Shown in pieces: positions 46,141-59,500 of a stretch of DNA of 64,000 nucleotides. The DNA comes from Bidens hawaiensis (Eukaryota > Streptophyta > Magnoliopsida > Asterales > Asteraceae), in the NCBI GenBank assembly GCA_021521415.1, contig JAIQDT010007352.1, positions 62,001-126,000 of the forward strand. The letters are read 5' to 3'. Within the stretch, counting starts at the first letter, position 1; every line of letters begins with the position of its first letter. Under the pieces are notes generated by a model. It saw nothing but the letters and a program-made list of their open reading frames with translations. It made no database searches and was not told where the DNA came from. Both the position numbers and the translations under genes were made by a program.

Positions 46141-46686
46141 GCGCTGCAGATCTGTTTGCCCATAAATCCTTCGTTTCTTAGCCAAATAACTCGATTTTGG
46201 TACCCACGGAATCGTATGATCGGCACCTACAAATCCCAACCATCAAATCGGCCTAAAATCGACGATTTAGGGGTCCGATTTGGGCAGTTTGGGTTTCGGG
46301 TCCGGTTAACCCATCCAATCCTAACCATTTTCAGTAATATTAGCTTTGTTGGATTTGTTCTTACCTTACCAACTCAGATCTATCAACAAAATCTCGGGTC
46401 TCGGCTTCGAATCTTGATCGGTTAGAATGTGTGTGTTTTGAGTGTGTGAAGAAATAGATGTAAATGAAGATATTTTGGGATTTTGGGGGTATTTATATCC
46501 CTGAAATCCCATTCTCATTTAACCCATCTTAATTAATCCAAATCCATAACCAACGTCCATTACCCGACACTAGCCCGACCCATACCAACTCCTATTCTTT
46601 TATTTATTTCTTGATAACCCGAGTAAACTTTCCCTCTATTATTGAGTAATATAGTTGATATTATCTTGAAATTTCGGGATGTTACA

Positions 46687-49600
46687 TCTTCAAAACCGAA
46701 TTTCGATCCGAATCAGTGGTTCGAACCATACTCAGTTTTTTATCCAAGTCGGTGAACATACCCCTTTGGAAATACTGACAAATTTCGAACGGGCCGCGGG
46801 ATTGCGTCAGTGCATAATTAAAAGTCCGATTCTTTCGTATGTGTATAAAATATTGTATGGAAGTCTTCAAGACCGAATTTTGACCCGATTCAGTGGTTCG
46901 GCTCATACTCAGTTTTTTCTCCGGCTCGGTGAACATACCCCATTGGCAATACTGGAAAAATTTCGAACGGGCCGCCGGGTGGCGTCAGGGCATAATTATT
47001 AATTTGATTCTTTCGTATGTGTATAAAATATTGTATGCAAGTCACCAAGACCGAAATTCTGATCCGATTCAGTGTTTCAACCCATACTCAGTTTTTGCTC
47101 CGGCTCGATGAACATACCCCTTTGGCAATACTGGCAAAATTTCTAACGGGCCGTGGGGTGGCGTCAGGGCATAATTATTGATCCGATTCTTTCGTATATG
47201 TATAAATTATTGTATGGAAGTCTCAAAGACCGAATTTTGATCTGATTCAGTGGTTCGACCCATACTCAGATTTTTCTCTGGCTCGGTGAACGTACCCCTT
47301 TGGCAATACAGGCAAAATTTCGAACGGGCCGCGGGGTGGCGTCAGGGCTTAATTACAAATCCGATTATTTCGTATGTGTATAAAATATTGTATGGAAGTC
47401 TCCAAGGCCGAATGTCTGATCCGATTCAGTGGTTCGACCCATACTCAGTTTTTTCTCCGACTCGGTGAACATTCCCCTTTGGCAATACTGGCAAAATTTC
47501 GAACGGGCCGCGGGGTGGCGTCAGGGAATAATTACAAATCTGATTCTTTCGTATGTGTATAAAATATTGTGCGGAAGTCTTCAAAACCGAATTTTGATCC
47601 GAATCAGTGGTTCGAACCATACTCAGTTTTTTATCCAAGTCGATGAACATACCGCTTTGGAAATACAGGCAAAATTTCGAACGGGTCGTGGGGTGGCGTC
47701 AGTGCATAATTAAAAGTCCGATTCTTTCGTATGTGTATAAAATATTGTATGGAAGTCACCAAGACCGAAATTCTGATCTGATTCAGTGTTGCAACCCATA
47801 CTCAGTTTTTTCTCCGGCTCGGTGAACATACCCATTTGGCAATACTGGCAAAATTTCTAACGGGCCGTGGGGGTGGCGTCAGGGCATAATTATTTATTTG
47901 ATTCTTTCGTATGTGTATAAAATATTGTATGGAAGTCACAAAGAGCGAAATTTAGATCCGATTCAGTGTTTCAACCCATACTCAGTTTTTTCTCCGGCTC
48001 GGTGAACATACACCTTTGGTAATACTGGCAAATTTCGAACAGGCCGCGGGGTGGCGTTAGTGCATAATTAAAAGTCCGATTCTTTCGTATGTGTATAAAA
48101 TATTGTATGGAAATCTTCAAGACCGAATTTAGACCCGATTCAGTGGTTCGGCCCATACTCAGTTTTTTCTCCGGCTCGGTGAACATACCCCATTGGCAAT
48201 ACTGGAAAATTTTCGAACGGGCCGCGAGGTGGCGTCAGGGCATAATTACAAATCTGATTCTTTCGTATGTGTATAAAATATTGTGCGGAAGTCTTCAAAA
48301 CCGAATTTTGATCCGAATCAGTGGTTCGAACCATACTCAGTTTTTTATCCAAGTCGGTGAACATACCCCTTTGGTAATACTGGCAAATTTCGAACGGGCC
48401 GCGAGGTGGCGTCAATGCATTATTAAAAGTCCGATTCTTTCGTATGTGTATAAAATATTGTATGGAAGTTTTCAAAAACTAATTTTGACCCGATTCAGTG
48501 GTTCGGCCCATACTCAGTTTTTTCTCTTGCTCGGTGAACATACCCCATTGGCAATACAGGAAAAATTTCGAACGGGCCGCGGGGTGCCGTCAGGGCATAA
48601 TTATTGATTTGATTCTTTCGTATGTGTATAAAATATTGTATGGAAGTCACCAAGACCGAAATTCTGATCCGATTCAGTGTTTCAACCCATACTCAGTTTT
48701 TTCTCCGGCTCGGTGAACATACCCCTTTGGCAATACTGGCAAAATTTCTAACGGACCATGGGGTGGCGTCAGGGCATAATTATTGATCCGATTCTTTCGT
48801 ATGTGTATAAAATATTTTATGGAAGTCTCAAAGACCGAATTTTGATCTGATTCGGTGGTTCGACCCATACTCAGATTTTTCTCTGGCTCGGAAACATACC
48901 CCTTTGGCAATACCGGCAAAATTTCGAACGGGTCGCGGGGTGGCGTCAGGGCTTAATTATTGATTTGATTCTTTCGTATGTGTATAAAATATTGTATGGA
49001 AGTCACCAAAACCGAAATTCTGATCCGATTCAGTGTTTCAACCCATACTCAGTATTTTCTCCGGCTCGGTGAACATAACCCTTTGGCAATACAGGCAAAA
49101 TTTCTAACGGGCCGTGGGGTGGCGTCAGGGCATAATTATTGATCCGATTCTTTCGTATGTGTATAAAATATTTATGGAAGTCTCCAAGACCGAATTTTGA
49201 TCTGTCAGTGGTTCGAACCATACTCAGTTTTTTCTCCGACTCGGTGAACATACCCCTTTGGCAATACTGGCAAAATTTCGAACGGGCCGTCGGGTGGCGT
49301 CAGGGAATAATTACAAATCTGATTCTTTCGTATGTGTATAAAATATTGTGCGGAAGTCTTCAAAACCGAATTTTGATCCGAATCAGTGGTTCGAACCATA
49401 CTCAGTTTTTTATCCAAGTCGGTGAACATACCCCTTCGGTGATACTGGCAAAATTTCGAACGGGCCGCGGGGTGGCGTCAGTGCATAATTAAAAGTCTGA
49501 TTCTTTCTTATGTGTATAAAATGTTGTATGGAAGTCTTCAAGACCGAATTTTGACCCGATTCAGTGGTTCGGCCCATACTCAATTTTTTCTCCGGCTCGG

Positions 49601-52600
49601 TGAACATACCCCATAGGCAATACTGGAAAATTTTCGAACGGGCCGCGGGGTGGCGTCAGGGCATAATTATTGATCTGATTCTTTCGTATGTGTATAAAGT
49701 ATTGTATGGAAGTCACCAAGACCGAAATTCTGATCCGATTCAGTGTTTCAACCCATACTCAGTTTTTTCTCCGGCTCGGTGAAAATAACCCTTTGGCAAT
49801 ACATGCAAAATTTCGAACGGGCCGCGGGGTGGCGTCAGGGCTTAATTACAAATCCGATTATTTCGTATGTGTATAAAATATTGTATGGAAGTCTACAAGG
49901 CCGAATATCTGATCCGACTCAGTGGTTCGACCCATACTCAGTTTTTTCTCCGACTCGGTGAACATACCACTTTGGCAATACTGGCAAAATTTCGAACGGG
50001 CCGAGGGGTGGCGTCAGGGAATAATTACAAATCTGATTCTTTCGTATGTGTTTAAAATATTGTGCGGAAGTCTTCAAAACCGAATTTTGATCCGAATCAA
50101 GGGTTCAACCATACTCAGTTTTTTATCCAAGTCGATGAACATACCGCTTTTGTAATACAGGCAAAAATTTCGAACGGGCCGCGGGGTGGCGTCAGTGCAT
50201 AATTAAAAGTCCGATTCTTTCGTATGTGTATAAGATATTGTATGGAAGTCTTCAAGACCGAATTTTGACCCGATTCAGTGGTTCGGCCCATACTCAGTTT
50301 TTTCTCCGGCTCGGTGAACATACCCCTTTAGCAATACTGGAAAAATTTCGATTGGGCCGCGGGGTGGCGTCAGGGCATAATTATTGATTTGATTCTTTCA
50401 TATGTGTATAAAATATTGTATGGAAGTCACCAAGACCGAAATTCTGATCCGATTCAGTGTTTCAACCCATACTCAGTTTTTTCTCTGGCTCGGTGAACAT
50501 ACCACTTTGGCAATACTGGCAAAATTTCTAACGCGCCGTGGGGTGGCGTCAGGGCATAATTATTGATCCGATTCTTTCGTATGGGTATAAAATATTGTAT
50601 GGAAGTCTGCAAGACCGAATTTTGATCTGATTCAGTGGTTCGACCCATACTCAAATTTTTCTTAGGCTCGGTGAACATACCCTTTTGGCAGTACAGGCAA
50701 TATTTCGAACGGGCCGCGGGGTGGCGTCAGTGCTTAATTACAAATCCGATTATTTCGTATGTGTGTAAATTATTGTATGGAAGTCTCCAAGGCCGAATGT
50801 CTGATCCGATTCAGTGGTTTGACCCATACTCACTTTTTTCTCCGACTCGGTGAACATACCCCTTTGGCAATACTGGCAAAATTTCGAACGGGCCGCGGGG
50901 TGGCGTCAGGGAATAATTACAAATCTGATTCTTTCGTATGTGTATAAAATATTGTGCGGAAGTCTTCAAAACCGAATTTTGATCCAAATCAGTGGTTCGA
51001 ACCATACTCAGTTTTTTATCCAAGTCGATGAACATACCGCTTTGGTAATACAGGCAAAATTTCGAACGGGCCTCGGGGTGGCGTCAGTCCATAATTAAAA
51101 GTCCGTTTCTTTCGTATGTGTATAAAATATTGTATGGAAGTCTTCAAGACCGAATTTTGACCCGATTCAGTGGTTCGGCCCATACTTAGTTTTTTCTCCG
51201 GCTCGGTGAACATACACCATAGGCAATACTGGAAAATTTTCGAACGGGCCGCGGGGTGGCGTCTGGGCATAATTATTGATGTGATTCTTTCGTATGTGTA
51301 TAAAATATTGTATGGAAGTCACCAAGACCGAAATTCTGATCCGATTCAGTGTTTCAACCCATACTCAGTTTTTTCTCCGGCTCGGTGAACATAACCATTT
51401 GGTAACACTTGCAAAATTTCTAACGGGCCGTGGGGTGGCGTCAGGGCATAATTATTGATCCGATTCTTTCGAATGTGTATAAAATATTGTATGGAAGTCT
51501 CCAAGACCGAATATTGATCTGATTCAGTGGTTCGACCCATACTCAGATTTTTCTCTGGCACGGTGAACATACCCCTTTGGCAATACAGGCAAAATTTCGA
51601 ACGGGCCGCGGGGTGGCGTCAGGGCTTAATTACAAATCCGATTATTTCGTATGTGTATAAAATATTGTATGGAAGTCTCCAAGGCCGAATGTCTGATCCG
51701 ATTCAGTGGTTCGACCCATACTCAGTTTTTTCTCCGACTCGGTGAACTTACCCCTTTGGCAATACTGGCAAAATTTCGAACGGGCCGCGAGGTGGCGTCA
51801 GGGAATAATTACAAATCTGATTCTTTCGTATGTGTTTAAAATATTGTGCGGAAGTCTTCAAAACCGAATTTTGATCCGAATCAATGGTTCAACCATACTC
51901 AGTTTTTTATCCAAGTCGATGAACATACCGCTTTGGTAATACAGGCAAAAATTTCGAACGGGCCGCGGGGTGGCGTCAGTGCATAATTAAAAGTCCGATT
52001 CTTTCGTATGTGTATAAGATATTGTATGGAAGTCTTCAAGACCGAATTTTGACCCGATTCAGTGGTTCGGCCCATACTCAGTTTTTTCTCCGGCTCGGTG
52101 AACATACCCCTTTGGCAACACTGGAAAAATTTCGAACGGGCCGCGGGGTGGCGTCAGAGCATAATTATTGATTTGATTCTTTCATATGTGTATAAAATAT
52201 TGTATGGAAGTCACCAAGACCGATGTTCTGATCTGATTCAGTGTTTCAACCCATACTCAGTTTTTTCTCTGACTCGGTGAACATTCCCCTTTGACAATAC
52301 TGGCAAAATTTCTAACGCGCCGTGGGGTGGCGTCAAGGCATAATTATTGATCCGATTCTTTCGTATGTGTATAAAATATTGTATGGAAGTCTCCAAGACC
52401 GAATTTTGATCTGATTCAGTGGTTCGACCCATACTCAGATTTTTCTTTGGCTCGGTGAACATACCCCTTTTGGCAGTACAGGCAACATTTCGAACGGGCC
52501 GCGGGGTGGCGTCAGGGCTTAATTACAAATCCGATTATTACGTATGTGTGTAAATTATTATATGGATGTCTCCAAGGCCGAATGTCTGATCCGATTCAGT

Positions 52601-53007
52601 GGTTTGACCCATACTCAGTTTTTTCTCCGACTCGGTGAACATACCCCTTTGGCAATACTGGCAAAATTTCGAACGGGCCGCGGGGTGGCGTCAGGGAATA
52701 ATTACAAATCTGATTCTTTCGTATGTGTATAAAATATTGTGCGGAAGTCTTCAAAACCGAATTTGGATCCGAATCAGTGGTTCGAACCATACTCAGTTTT
52801 TTATCCAAGTCGATGAACATACCGCTTTGGTAATACAGGCAAAATTTCGAACGGGCCTCGGGGTGGCGTCAGTACATAATTAAAAGTCCGATTCTTTCGT
52901 ATGTGTATAAAATATTGTATGGAAGTCTTCAAGACCGAATTTTGACCCGATTCAGTGGTTCGGCCCATACTAAGTTTTTTCTGCGGCTCGGTGAACATAC
53001 CCCTTTG
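46687..53007. repeat. Satellite array, about 178-bp monomer (block 3)
   Basis: A-E monomers resume after solo LTR 2 with TCTTC at 46687-46691 and continue to 53007, where the sequence breaks inside a B monomer after CATACCCCTTTG and a copia LTR fragment starts. Confidence 0.97.
49743..53007. repeat. 10-mer higher-order repeat, about 1784 bp, nearly two units
   Basis: Points repeat at 1784-1785 bp: 49922 to 51706, 50115 to 51899, 50454 to 52238 and 50811 to 52596. Each unit is two A-B-C-D-E pentamers with different variants. The second unit is cut by the LTR fragment. Confidence 0.8.
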
Positions 53008-53323
53008 TCTCATAAGTTCGCCTGTTATAAGCGAACTTGTGGATAAGCGAAGTTATCAACAACTTCGCCTAGTCTGTTAGGCGAAGTTGTCGATAACTTT
53101 ATATATTAGGTTTACGGCTTATTTTGAAAAACAATGAAGAACGTGTAATCGGTGATTGTACATCACGTGTTATTAGTTGCAATACAACGTGTTCTTTGTT
53201 TATTGTAACGTGTGTGTGCTTGTGTTTAACGTATATCGCTTCTACGCTCGTATCGTCTTACGTAGGGATTCCGCACCTACGTAGAACGAGATATTTCCGT
53301 GTAGATCCGGCTGGGAACCTACA
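53008..53323 (+). mobile_element. 5'-truncated copia LTR fragment
   Basis: About 316 bp homologous to the right three quarters of the LTR at 9733-10145: the same GGCGAACTT/AACTTCGCC words, a TTTATATATT TATA-like box near 53099, the words TGTAATCGGTGATTG and TTGCAATACAACGTG, the TACGTAGG/CCTACGTA pair and the end GGAACCTACA. The first 80-90 bp of the LTR are missing. Many substitutions separate the two, so it is a related member, not the other LTR of the left element. The flanking satellite lacks roughly 60 bp of a monomer, so a deletion accompanied the truncation. Confidence 0.85.
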
Positions 53324-56300
53324 GTTATAGATATGATTCTTTCGTATTTGTATAAAATATTGTATGTAAGTCTCCAAAAACGAATTTTGTTCTGATTCAT
53401 TGGTTCGACAAATACTCAGTTTTTTATCCGGCTTGGTGAACATACCTCTTTGAAAATACTAGCAATATTTCGAATGGGCAGCGGGGTGGTGTCAGGGCAT
53501 AATTATTAATCCGATACTTTCGTATGTGTATAAAATATTGTATGGAAGTCTCCAAGACCGAATTTTTAATCCGATTCTGTGGTTCGACCCATACTCAGTG
53601 TTTTCTCCGGCTCGGTGAGCATACCCCTTTGGCAACACTAGCAAAATTTCGGACGGGCAGCGTGGTGGCGTCAGTGCATAATTATTGATCCGATACTTTC
53701 GTATGTGTATAAAATATTGTATGGAAGTCTATAAGACCGAATTTCTGATCCGATTCAGTGGTTCGACCCATACCCAGTTTTTTCTCCGGCTCGGTAAACA
53801 TTCCTTTTTGCAAAACAAGCAAAATTTCGAACGGGCCGTGGGGTGGCGTCAGGTAATAATTACAAATCCGATTCTTTCGTATGTGTATAAAATATTGTAA
53901 GAAAATCTCCAAGACCGAATTTCTGAACCGATTCAGCGGTTCGACCCACACTCAGTTTTTTCTCCGACTCGGTGAACATACCCCTTTGGCAACACTGGCA
54001 AAATTTCAAACAGGCCGTGGGGTGGCGTCATTGCATAATTACAAATCAATTTCTTTCGTATGTGTATAAAATATTGTATGAAAGTAGCCAAGACCGAATT
54101 TCTGATCCGATTCAGTGGTTCGACCCATACTCAGCTTTTTCTCTGCTTTGGTGAACATACCCCTTTAGCAATACTCGCACAATTTCGAACGGGCCTCGGG
54201 GTAGCCTCAGGGCATAATTATTAATCTGATTCTTTCGTATTTGTATAAAATATTATATGAAGTCTCCAAGACCAAATTTTGTTCCGATTAAGTGGTTCGA
54301 CCCATACTCAGTTTTTTCTCCGGCTCGGTGAACACAGCAATTTAGCAATACTGGAAAAATTTCAAACGGGCCGTGGGGTGGCGTCAGGGCTTAATTATGG
54401 ATCTGATTCTTTCGTATTTGTGTAAAATATTGTATGGAAGTCTCCAAGACCGAATTTTGTTCCGATTCAGTGTTTCGACCCATACTCAGTTTTTTTTCCG
54501 GCTCGATGAACATACCCCTATGGTAAAACTGGCAAAATTTCGAACGAGCAGCGTGGTGGCATCAGGGCATAATTATTGATCCGATACTTTCGTTTGTGTA
54601 TAAAATATTGTATGAAAATCACCAAGACCGAATTTCTGAACCGATTCAGTGGTTCGACCTTACTCAGTTTTTTCTCCGGCTCGGTGAACATACCCCTTTG
54701 GCAACACTGGCAAAATTTCGAACGGGACCCGGGGTGGCGTCAGGGCATAGTTATAGATCTGATTCTTACGTATTTGTATAAAATATTGTACGGAAGTCTA
54801 CAAGACCGAATTCTGATCCGATTCAGTGGTTCGACCCATACTTAGTATTTTCTTCATCTCGGTTAACATACCCCTTTGGCAATACTGGCAAAATTTCGAA
54901 CCTGCAGCGGGGTGGCGTCAGGGCATAATTATTAATCCGATTCTTTCGTATGTGTATAAAATATTGTATGGAAGTCACCAAGACCGAATTTTGATCCGAT
55001 TCAGTGGTTCGACCTATTCTCAGTTTTTTCCCCGGCTCGGTGAAAATACCCCTTTGGCCATACTAGCAAAATTTCGAACGGGTCGCGGGGTGGCGTCAGG
55101 GTATAATTACAAATCCGATTCTTTCGTATGAGTATAAAATATTATATGGAAGTCTCCAAGACCGAATTTCTGATCCGATTCAGTGGTTAGACCCATACTA
55201 AGTTTTTTCTCCGGCTCGGTGAACATACCCTTTTGGCAATACTCGCAAAAATTCGAACGGGCCACGGGTGGCGTCAGGACTTAATTATTGATCTGATTCT
55301 TTCGTATTTGTATAAAATATTGTATGGAAGTCTCCAAGAACAAATTTTGTTCCGATTAAGTGGTTCGACCCATACTCAGTTTTTTCTCAGGCTCGGTGAA
55401 CATACCCCTTTGGAAACACTGGCAAAATTTCGAACGGGCAGCGGGGTGGTGATAGAGCATAATTATTGATCCGATACTTTCGTATATGTATGGAAGTCTC
55501 CAAGACCGAATTTCTGATCCGATTCGGTGGTTGGACCCATACTCAGTTTTTTCTCTGGCTCGGTGAACATACCCCTTTGGTAACACTGGCAAAATTTCGA
55601 ACGGGACGTGGGGTAGTGTCAGGGCATAATTACAAATCCGATTCTTCCGTATGTGTATAAAATATTGTATGGAAGTCTGCAAGACCGAATTTTGGATCCG
55701 ATTCAGTGGTTAGACCCATACTCAGTTTTTATCCGGCTCGGTGAACATACCATTTTGGCAATACTTGCAAAATTTCGAACAGGCCTAGGGTGGCGTCAGG
55801 GCTTAATTATTGATCTGATTCTTTCGTATTTGTATAAAATATTGTATAGAAGTATCCAAAACCGAATTTTGATCCGATTTAGTGGTTCGACCCATACTTA
55901 ATTTTTTTCTCCGGCTCGGTGAACTTACCCCTTTGGCAATACTGGCAAAATTTTGAACGGGTAGCGGGGTGCTGTCAGGGCATAATTATTGATCCGATTC
56001 TTTTGTATGTGTATAAAATATTGTATGGAAGTTTCCAAGACCAAATTTTGATCCGATTCAGTGGTTCGACCCATTCTAAGTTTATTCTCTGGCTCGGTGA
56101 ACATACCCTTTTGGCAATAGTAGCACAATTTCGAACGGGCCGCGGGGTGGCGTTAGGTAATAATTTAAAATCCGATTATTTCGTATGTGTATAAAATATT
56201 ATATTGATGTCACCAAAACCGAATTTTGATCTGATTCAGTGGTTCGATCCATACTCAGTTTTTTCTCTGGCTCGGTGAACATACCGTTTTGGCAATACTG

Positions 56301-56500
56301 GCAAAATTTCAAACGGGCCCCGGGGTGGCGTCAGGCGATAATTATTGATCCGATTCATTCATTTGTGTATAAAATATTGTATGGAAATCTCCAATACCGA
56401 GTTTTGATCCTATTCAGTGGTTCGACCCATACTAAGTTTTCTCCGGCTCGGTGAACATACCTATTTGGCAATACTTGCAAAATTACGAACGGGCAGCGGG
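53324..56500. repeat. Diverged satellite, about 178-bp monomer (block 4, left part)
   Basis: Same monomer family, but with many private changes: GGGCAGCGGGGTGG in place of GGGCCGCGGGG, GTTCCGATTCAG, and numerous small indels. Assignment to types A-E is mostly unclear and I see no strict higher-order period here. Monomers look less alike than in blocks 1-3, as expected at an older edge of an array. Confidence 0.93.
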
Positions 56501-59500
56501 GCGGCGTCAGGGCATAATTACAAATCCGAATCTTTCGTATGTTTATAAAATATTGTATGCAAGTCTCCAAGACCGAATTTCTAAACCGATTCAGTGGTTC
56601 GATCCATACTAAGTTTTTTCTCCGGCTCGGTGAACATACCCCGTTGGCAATACTGGCAAAATTTCGAACGGGCCCGGGGTGGCGTGAGCGCATAATTACA
56701 AATCCAATTCTTTCGTATGTGTATAAAATATTGTATGGAAGTCTCCAAGACTGAATTTTGTTCCGATTCATTGGTTCGACATGTACTCAGTTTTTTCTCA
56801 GGCTCGGTGAACATAGCTCTTTGGCAACACTGGAAAAATTTCGAATGGGCAGCGGGGTGGCGTCAGGGTATAATTCTTGATCCGATACTTTCGTATATGT
56901 ATTAAATATTGTATGGAAGTCTCCAAAACCAAATTTTGATCCGATTCAGTGGTTCGACCCATACTCAATTTTTTCTCCGGCTCGGTGAACTTACCTCTTT
57001 GGCAATACTGGCAAAATTTTGAACGGGTAGCGGGGTGCTGTCAGGGCATAATTATTGATCCGATTCTTTTGTATGTGTATAAAATATTGTATGGAAGTCC
57101 CTAAGACCGAATTTTGATTCGATTCAGTGGTTCGACCCATTCTTAGTTTTTTCTCCGGCTCGTTGAACATACCCTTTTGGAAATAGTAGCAAAATTTCGA
57201 ACGGTCCGCGGGGTGGCGTTAGGTAATAATTACAAATCCGATTATTTCGTATGTGTATAAAATTTTATATGGAAGTCTCCAAACCGAATTTTGATCTGAT
57301 TCAGTGGTTCGACCGATACTCAGTTTTTTCTCTGGCTCGGTGAACATACCGTTTTGGCAATACTGGCAAAATTTCAAACGGGCCCCGGTGTGGTGTCAGG
57401 CCATAATTATTGATCCGATTCATTCATATGTGTATAAAATTTTGTATGGAAGTCTCCAATACCGAGTTTTGATCCGATTCAGTAGTTCGACCCATACTAA
57501 GTTTTTTCTCCGGCTCGGTGAACATACCACTTTGGCAATACTTGCAAAATTACGAACGGGCCGCGGGGCGGCGTCAGGGCATAATTATAAATCTGAATCT
57601 TTCGTATGTGTATAAAATATTGTATGCAAGTCTCCAAGACCGAATTTCTAATCCGATTCAGTGGTTCGATCCATACTAAGTTTTTTCTCCGGATCGGAGA
57701 ACATACCCCTTTGGCAATACTAGCAAAATTTCGAACCGGCCCGGGGTGGCGTGAGGGCATAATTACAAATCCAATTCTTTCGTATGTGTATAAAATATTA
57801 TATGAAAGTCTCCAAGACTGAATTATGATCCGATTCAGTGCTTCAACCCATACTCAGTTTTTTCTCCGGCTCGGTGAACATACCCCTTTCGCAATACTAG
57901 CAAAATTTCGAACGGGCCCCGGGGTGGCGTTAGCGTATAGTTATTGATCTTAGTCTTTCGTATATTTATAAAATATTGTATGGAAGTCTTCAAGGCCGAA
58001 TTTTGATCCGATTCAGTTCTTCGACCCATACTCTGTTTTTTCTCTTGATCGGTTAACATACCCCATTGGCAATATTGGCAGAATTTGGAACGGGCCCCGT
58101 GGTGGTGTCAGGGTATAATTATTGATCCGATTCTTTCGAGTATTTATAAAATATTGTATGGAAATATTCAAGACCGAATTTCTGATCCAATTCAGTGGTT
58201 AGACCCATACTCAGTTTTTTCTCCGGCTCGGTGAACATACCCTTTTGGCAATACTCGCAAAATTTCGAACGGGCCTAGGGTGGCGTCAGGGCTTAATTAT
58301 TGATCTGATTCTTTCGTATTTGTATAAAATATTGTATGGAAGTTTCCAAAACCGAATTTTGATCCGATTCAGTGGTTCGACCCATACTCAATTTTTTCTC
58401 CGGCTCGGTGAACTTACCTCTTTGGCAATACTGGCAAAATTTTGAACGGGTAGCGGGGTGCTGTCAGGGCATAATTATTGATCAGATTCTTTTGTATGTG
58501 TATAAAATATTGTATGGAAGTCCCCAAGACCGAATTTTGATTCGATTCAGTGGTTCGACCCATTCTTAGTTTTTTCTCCGGCTCGTTGAACATACCCTTT
58601 TGGAAATAGTAGCAAAATTTCGAACGGGCCGCGGGGTGGCGTTAGGTAATAATTACAAATCCGATTATTTCGTATGTGTGTAAAATTTTATATGGAAGTC
58701 TCCAAAACCGAATTTTGATCTGATTCAGTGGTTCGACCCATACTCAGTTTTTTCTCTCGCTCGGTGAACATACCGTTTTGGCAATACTGGCAAAATTTCA
58801 AACAGGCCCCGGGGTGGCGTCAGGCCATAATTATTGATCCGATTCATTAATTTATGTATAAAATATTGTATGGAAATCTCCAATACCGAGTTTTGATCCT
58901 ATTCAGTGGTTCGACCCATACCAAATTTTTTCTCCGGCTCGGTGAACATACCTATTTGGCAATACTTGCAAAATTACGAACGGGCCGCGGGGCGGCGTCA
59001 GGGCATAATTACAAATCCGAATCTTTCGTATGTTTATAAAATATTGTATGCAAGTCTCCAAGACCGAATTTCTAATCCGATTCAGTGGTTCGATCCATAC
59101 TAAGTTTTTTCTCCGGCTCGGTGAACATACCCCATTGGCAATACAGGCAAAATTTCGAACGGGCCCGGGGTGGCGTGAGCACATAATTACAAATCCAATT
59201 CTTTCGTATGTGTATAAAATATTGTATGGAAGTCTCCAAGACTGAATTTTGATCCGATTCAGTGCTTCGACCCATACTCAGTTTTTTCTCCGGCTCGGTG
59301 AACATACCCCTTTGGCAATACTAGCAAAATTCCGAACGGGCCCCAGGGTGGCGTCAGGGCTTAATTATTGATCTAAATCTTTCGTATTTGTATAAAATAT
59401 TGTATGGAAGTCTCCAAAACCGAATTTTGTTCCGATTCATTAGTTCGACACGTACTCAGTTTTTTCTCATGCTCGGTGAACATAGCCCTTTGGCAACACT

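Larger units (their letters stand above)
44112..46686 (-). mobile_element. Solo LTR 2, duplicate of solo LTR 1
   Basis: The 2575 bp start TGTAAGGCCCCGAA and end GGGATGTTACA, with TCTTC at 44107-44111 and 46687-46691. It differs from solo LTR 1 by a handful of single bases (for example TGTAAGG against TGCAAGG at the end, and GGCACC against GGCGCC near 46223), plus one extra 33-bp unit and one fewer 32-bp unit. Same flanks, same target duplication and same monomer show it was copied with the surrounding satellite. No coding sequence for gag or pol is present. Confidence 0.87.
42700..51495. repeat. Segmental duplication, copy 2 (satellite plus solo LTR)
   Basis: Matches copy 1 (27140-38610) in order and in rare variants, but without the extra 2671-bp block, so it is about 8.8 kb against 11.5 kb. 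The right border is near 51495: after CTTTCGAATGTG this copy continues as type D while copy 1 continues as type C. Confidence 0.88.

Noticed and set aside
28558..46686. Two independent insertions of the same LTR family
   Set aside because: Identical target base, target duplication and flanking monomer variants over several kilobases cannot arise by two insertions; duplication explains all of them.
53124..53330. 68-codon frame in the LTR fragment
   Set aside because: It crosses LTR sequence and the LTR-satellite border; not a gene.
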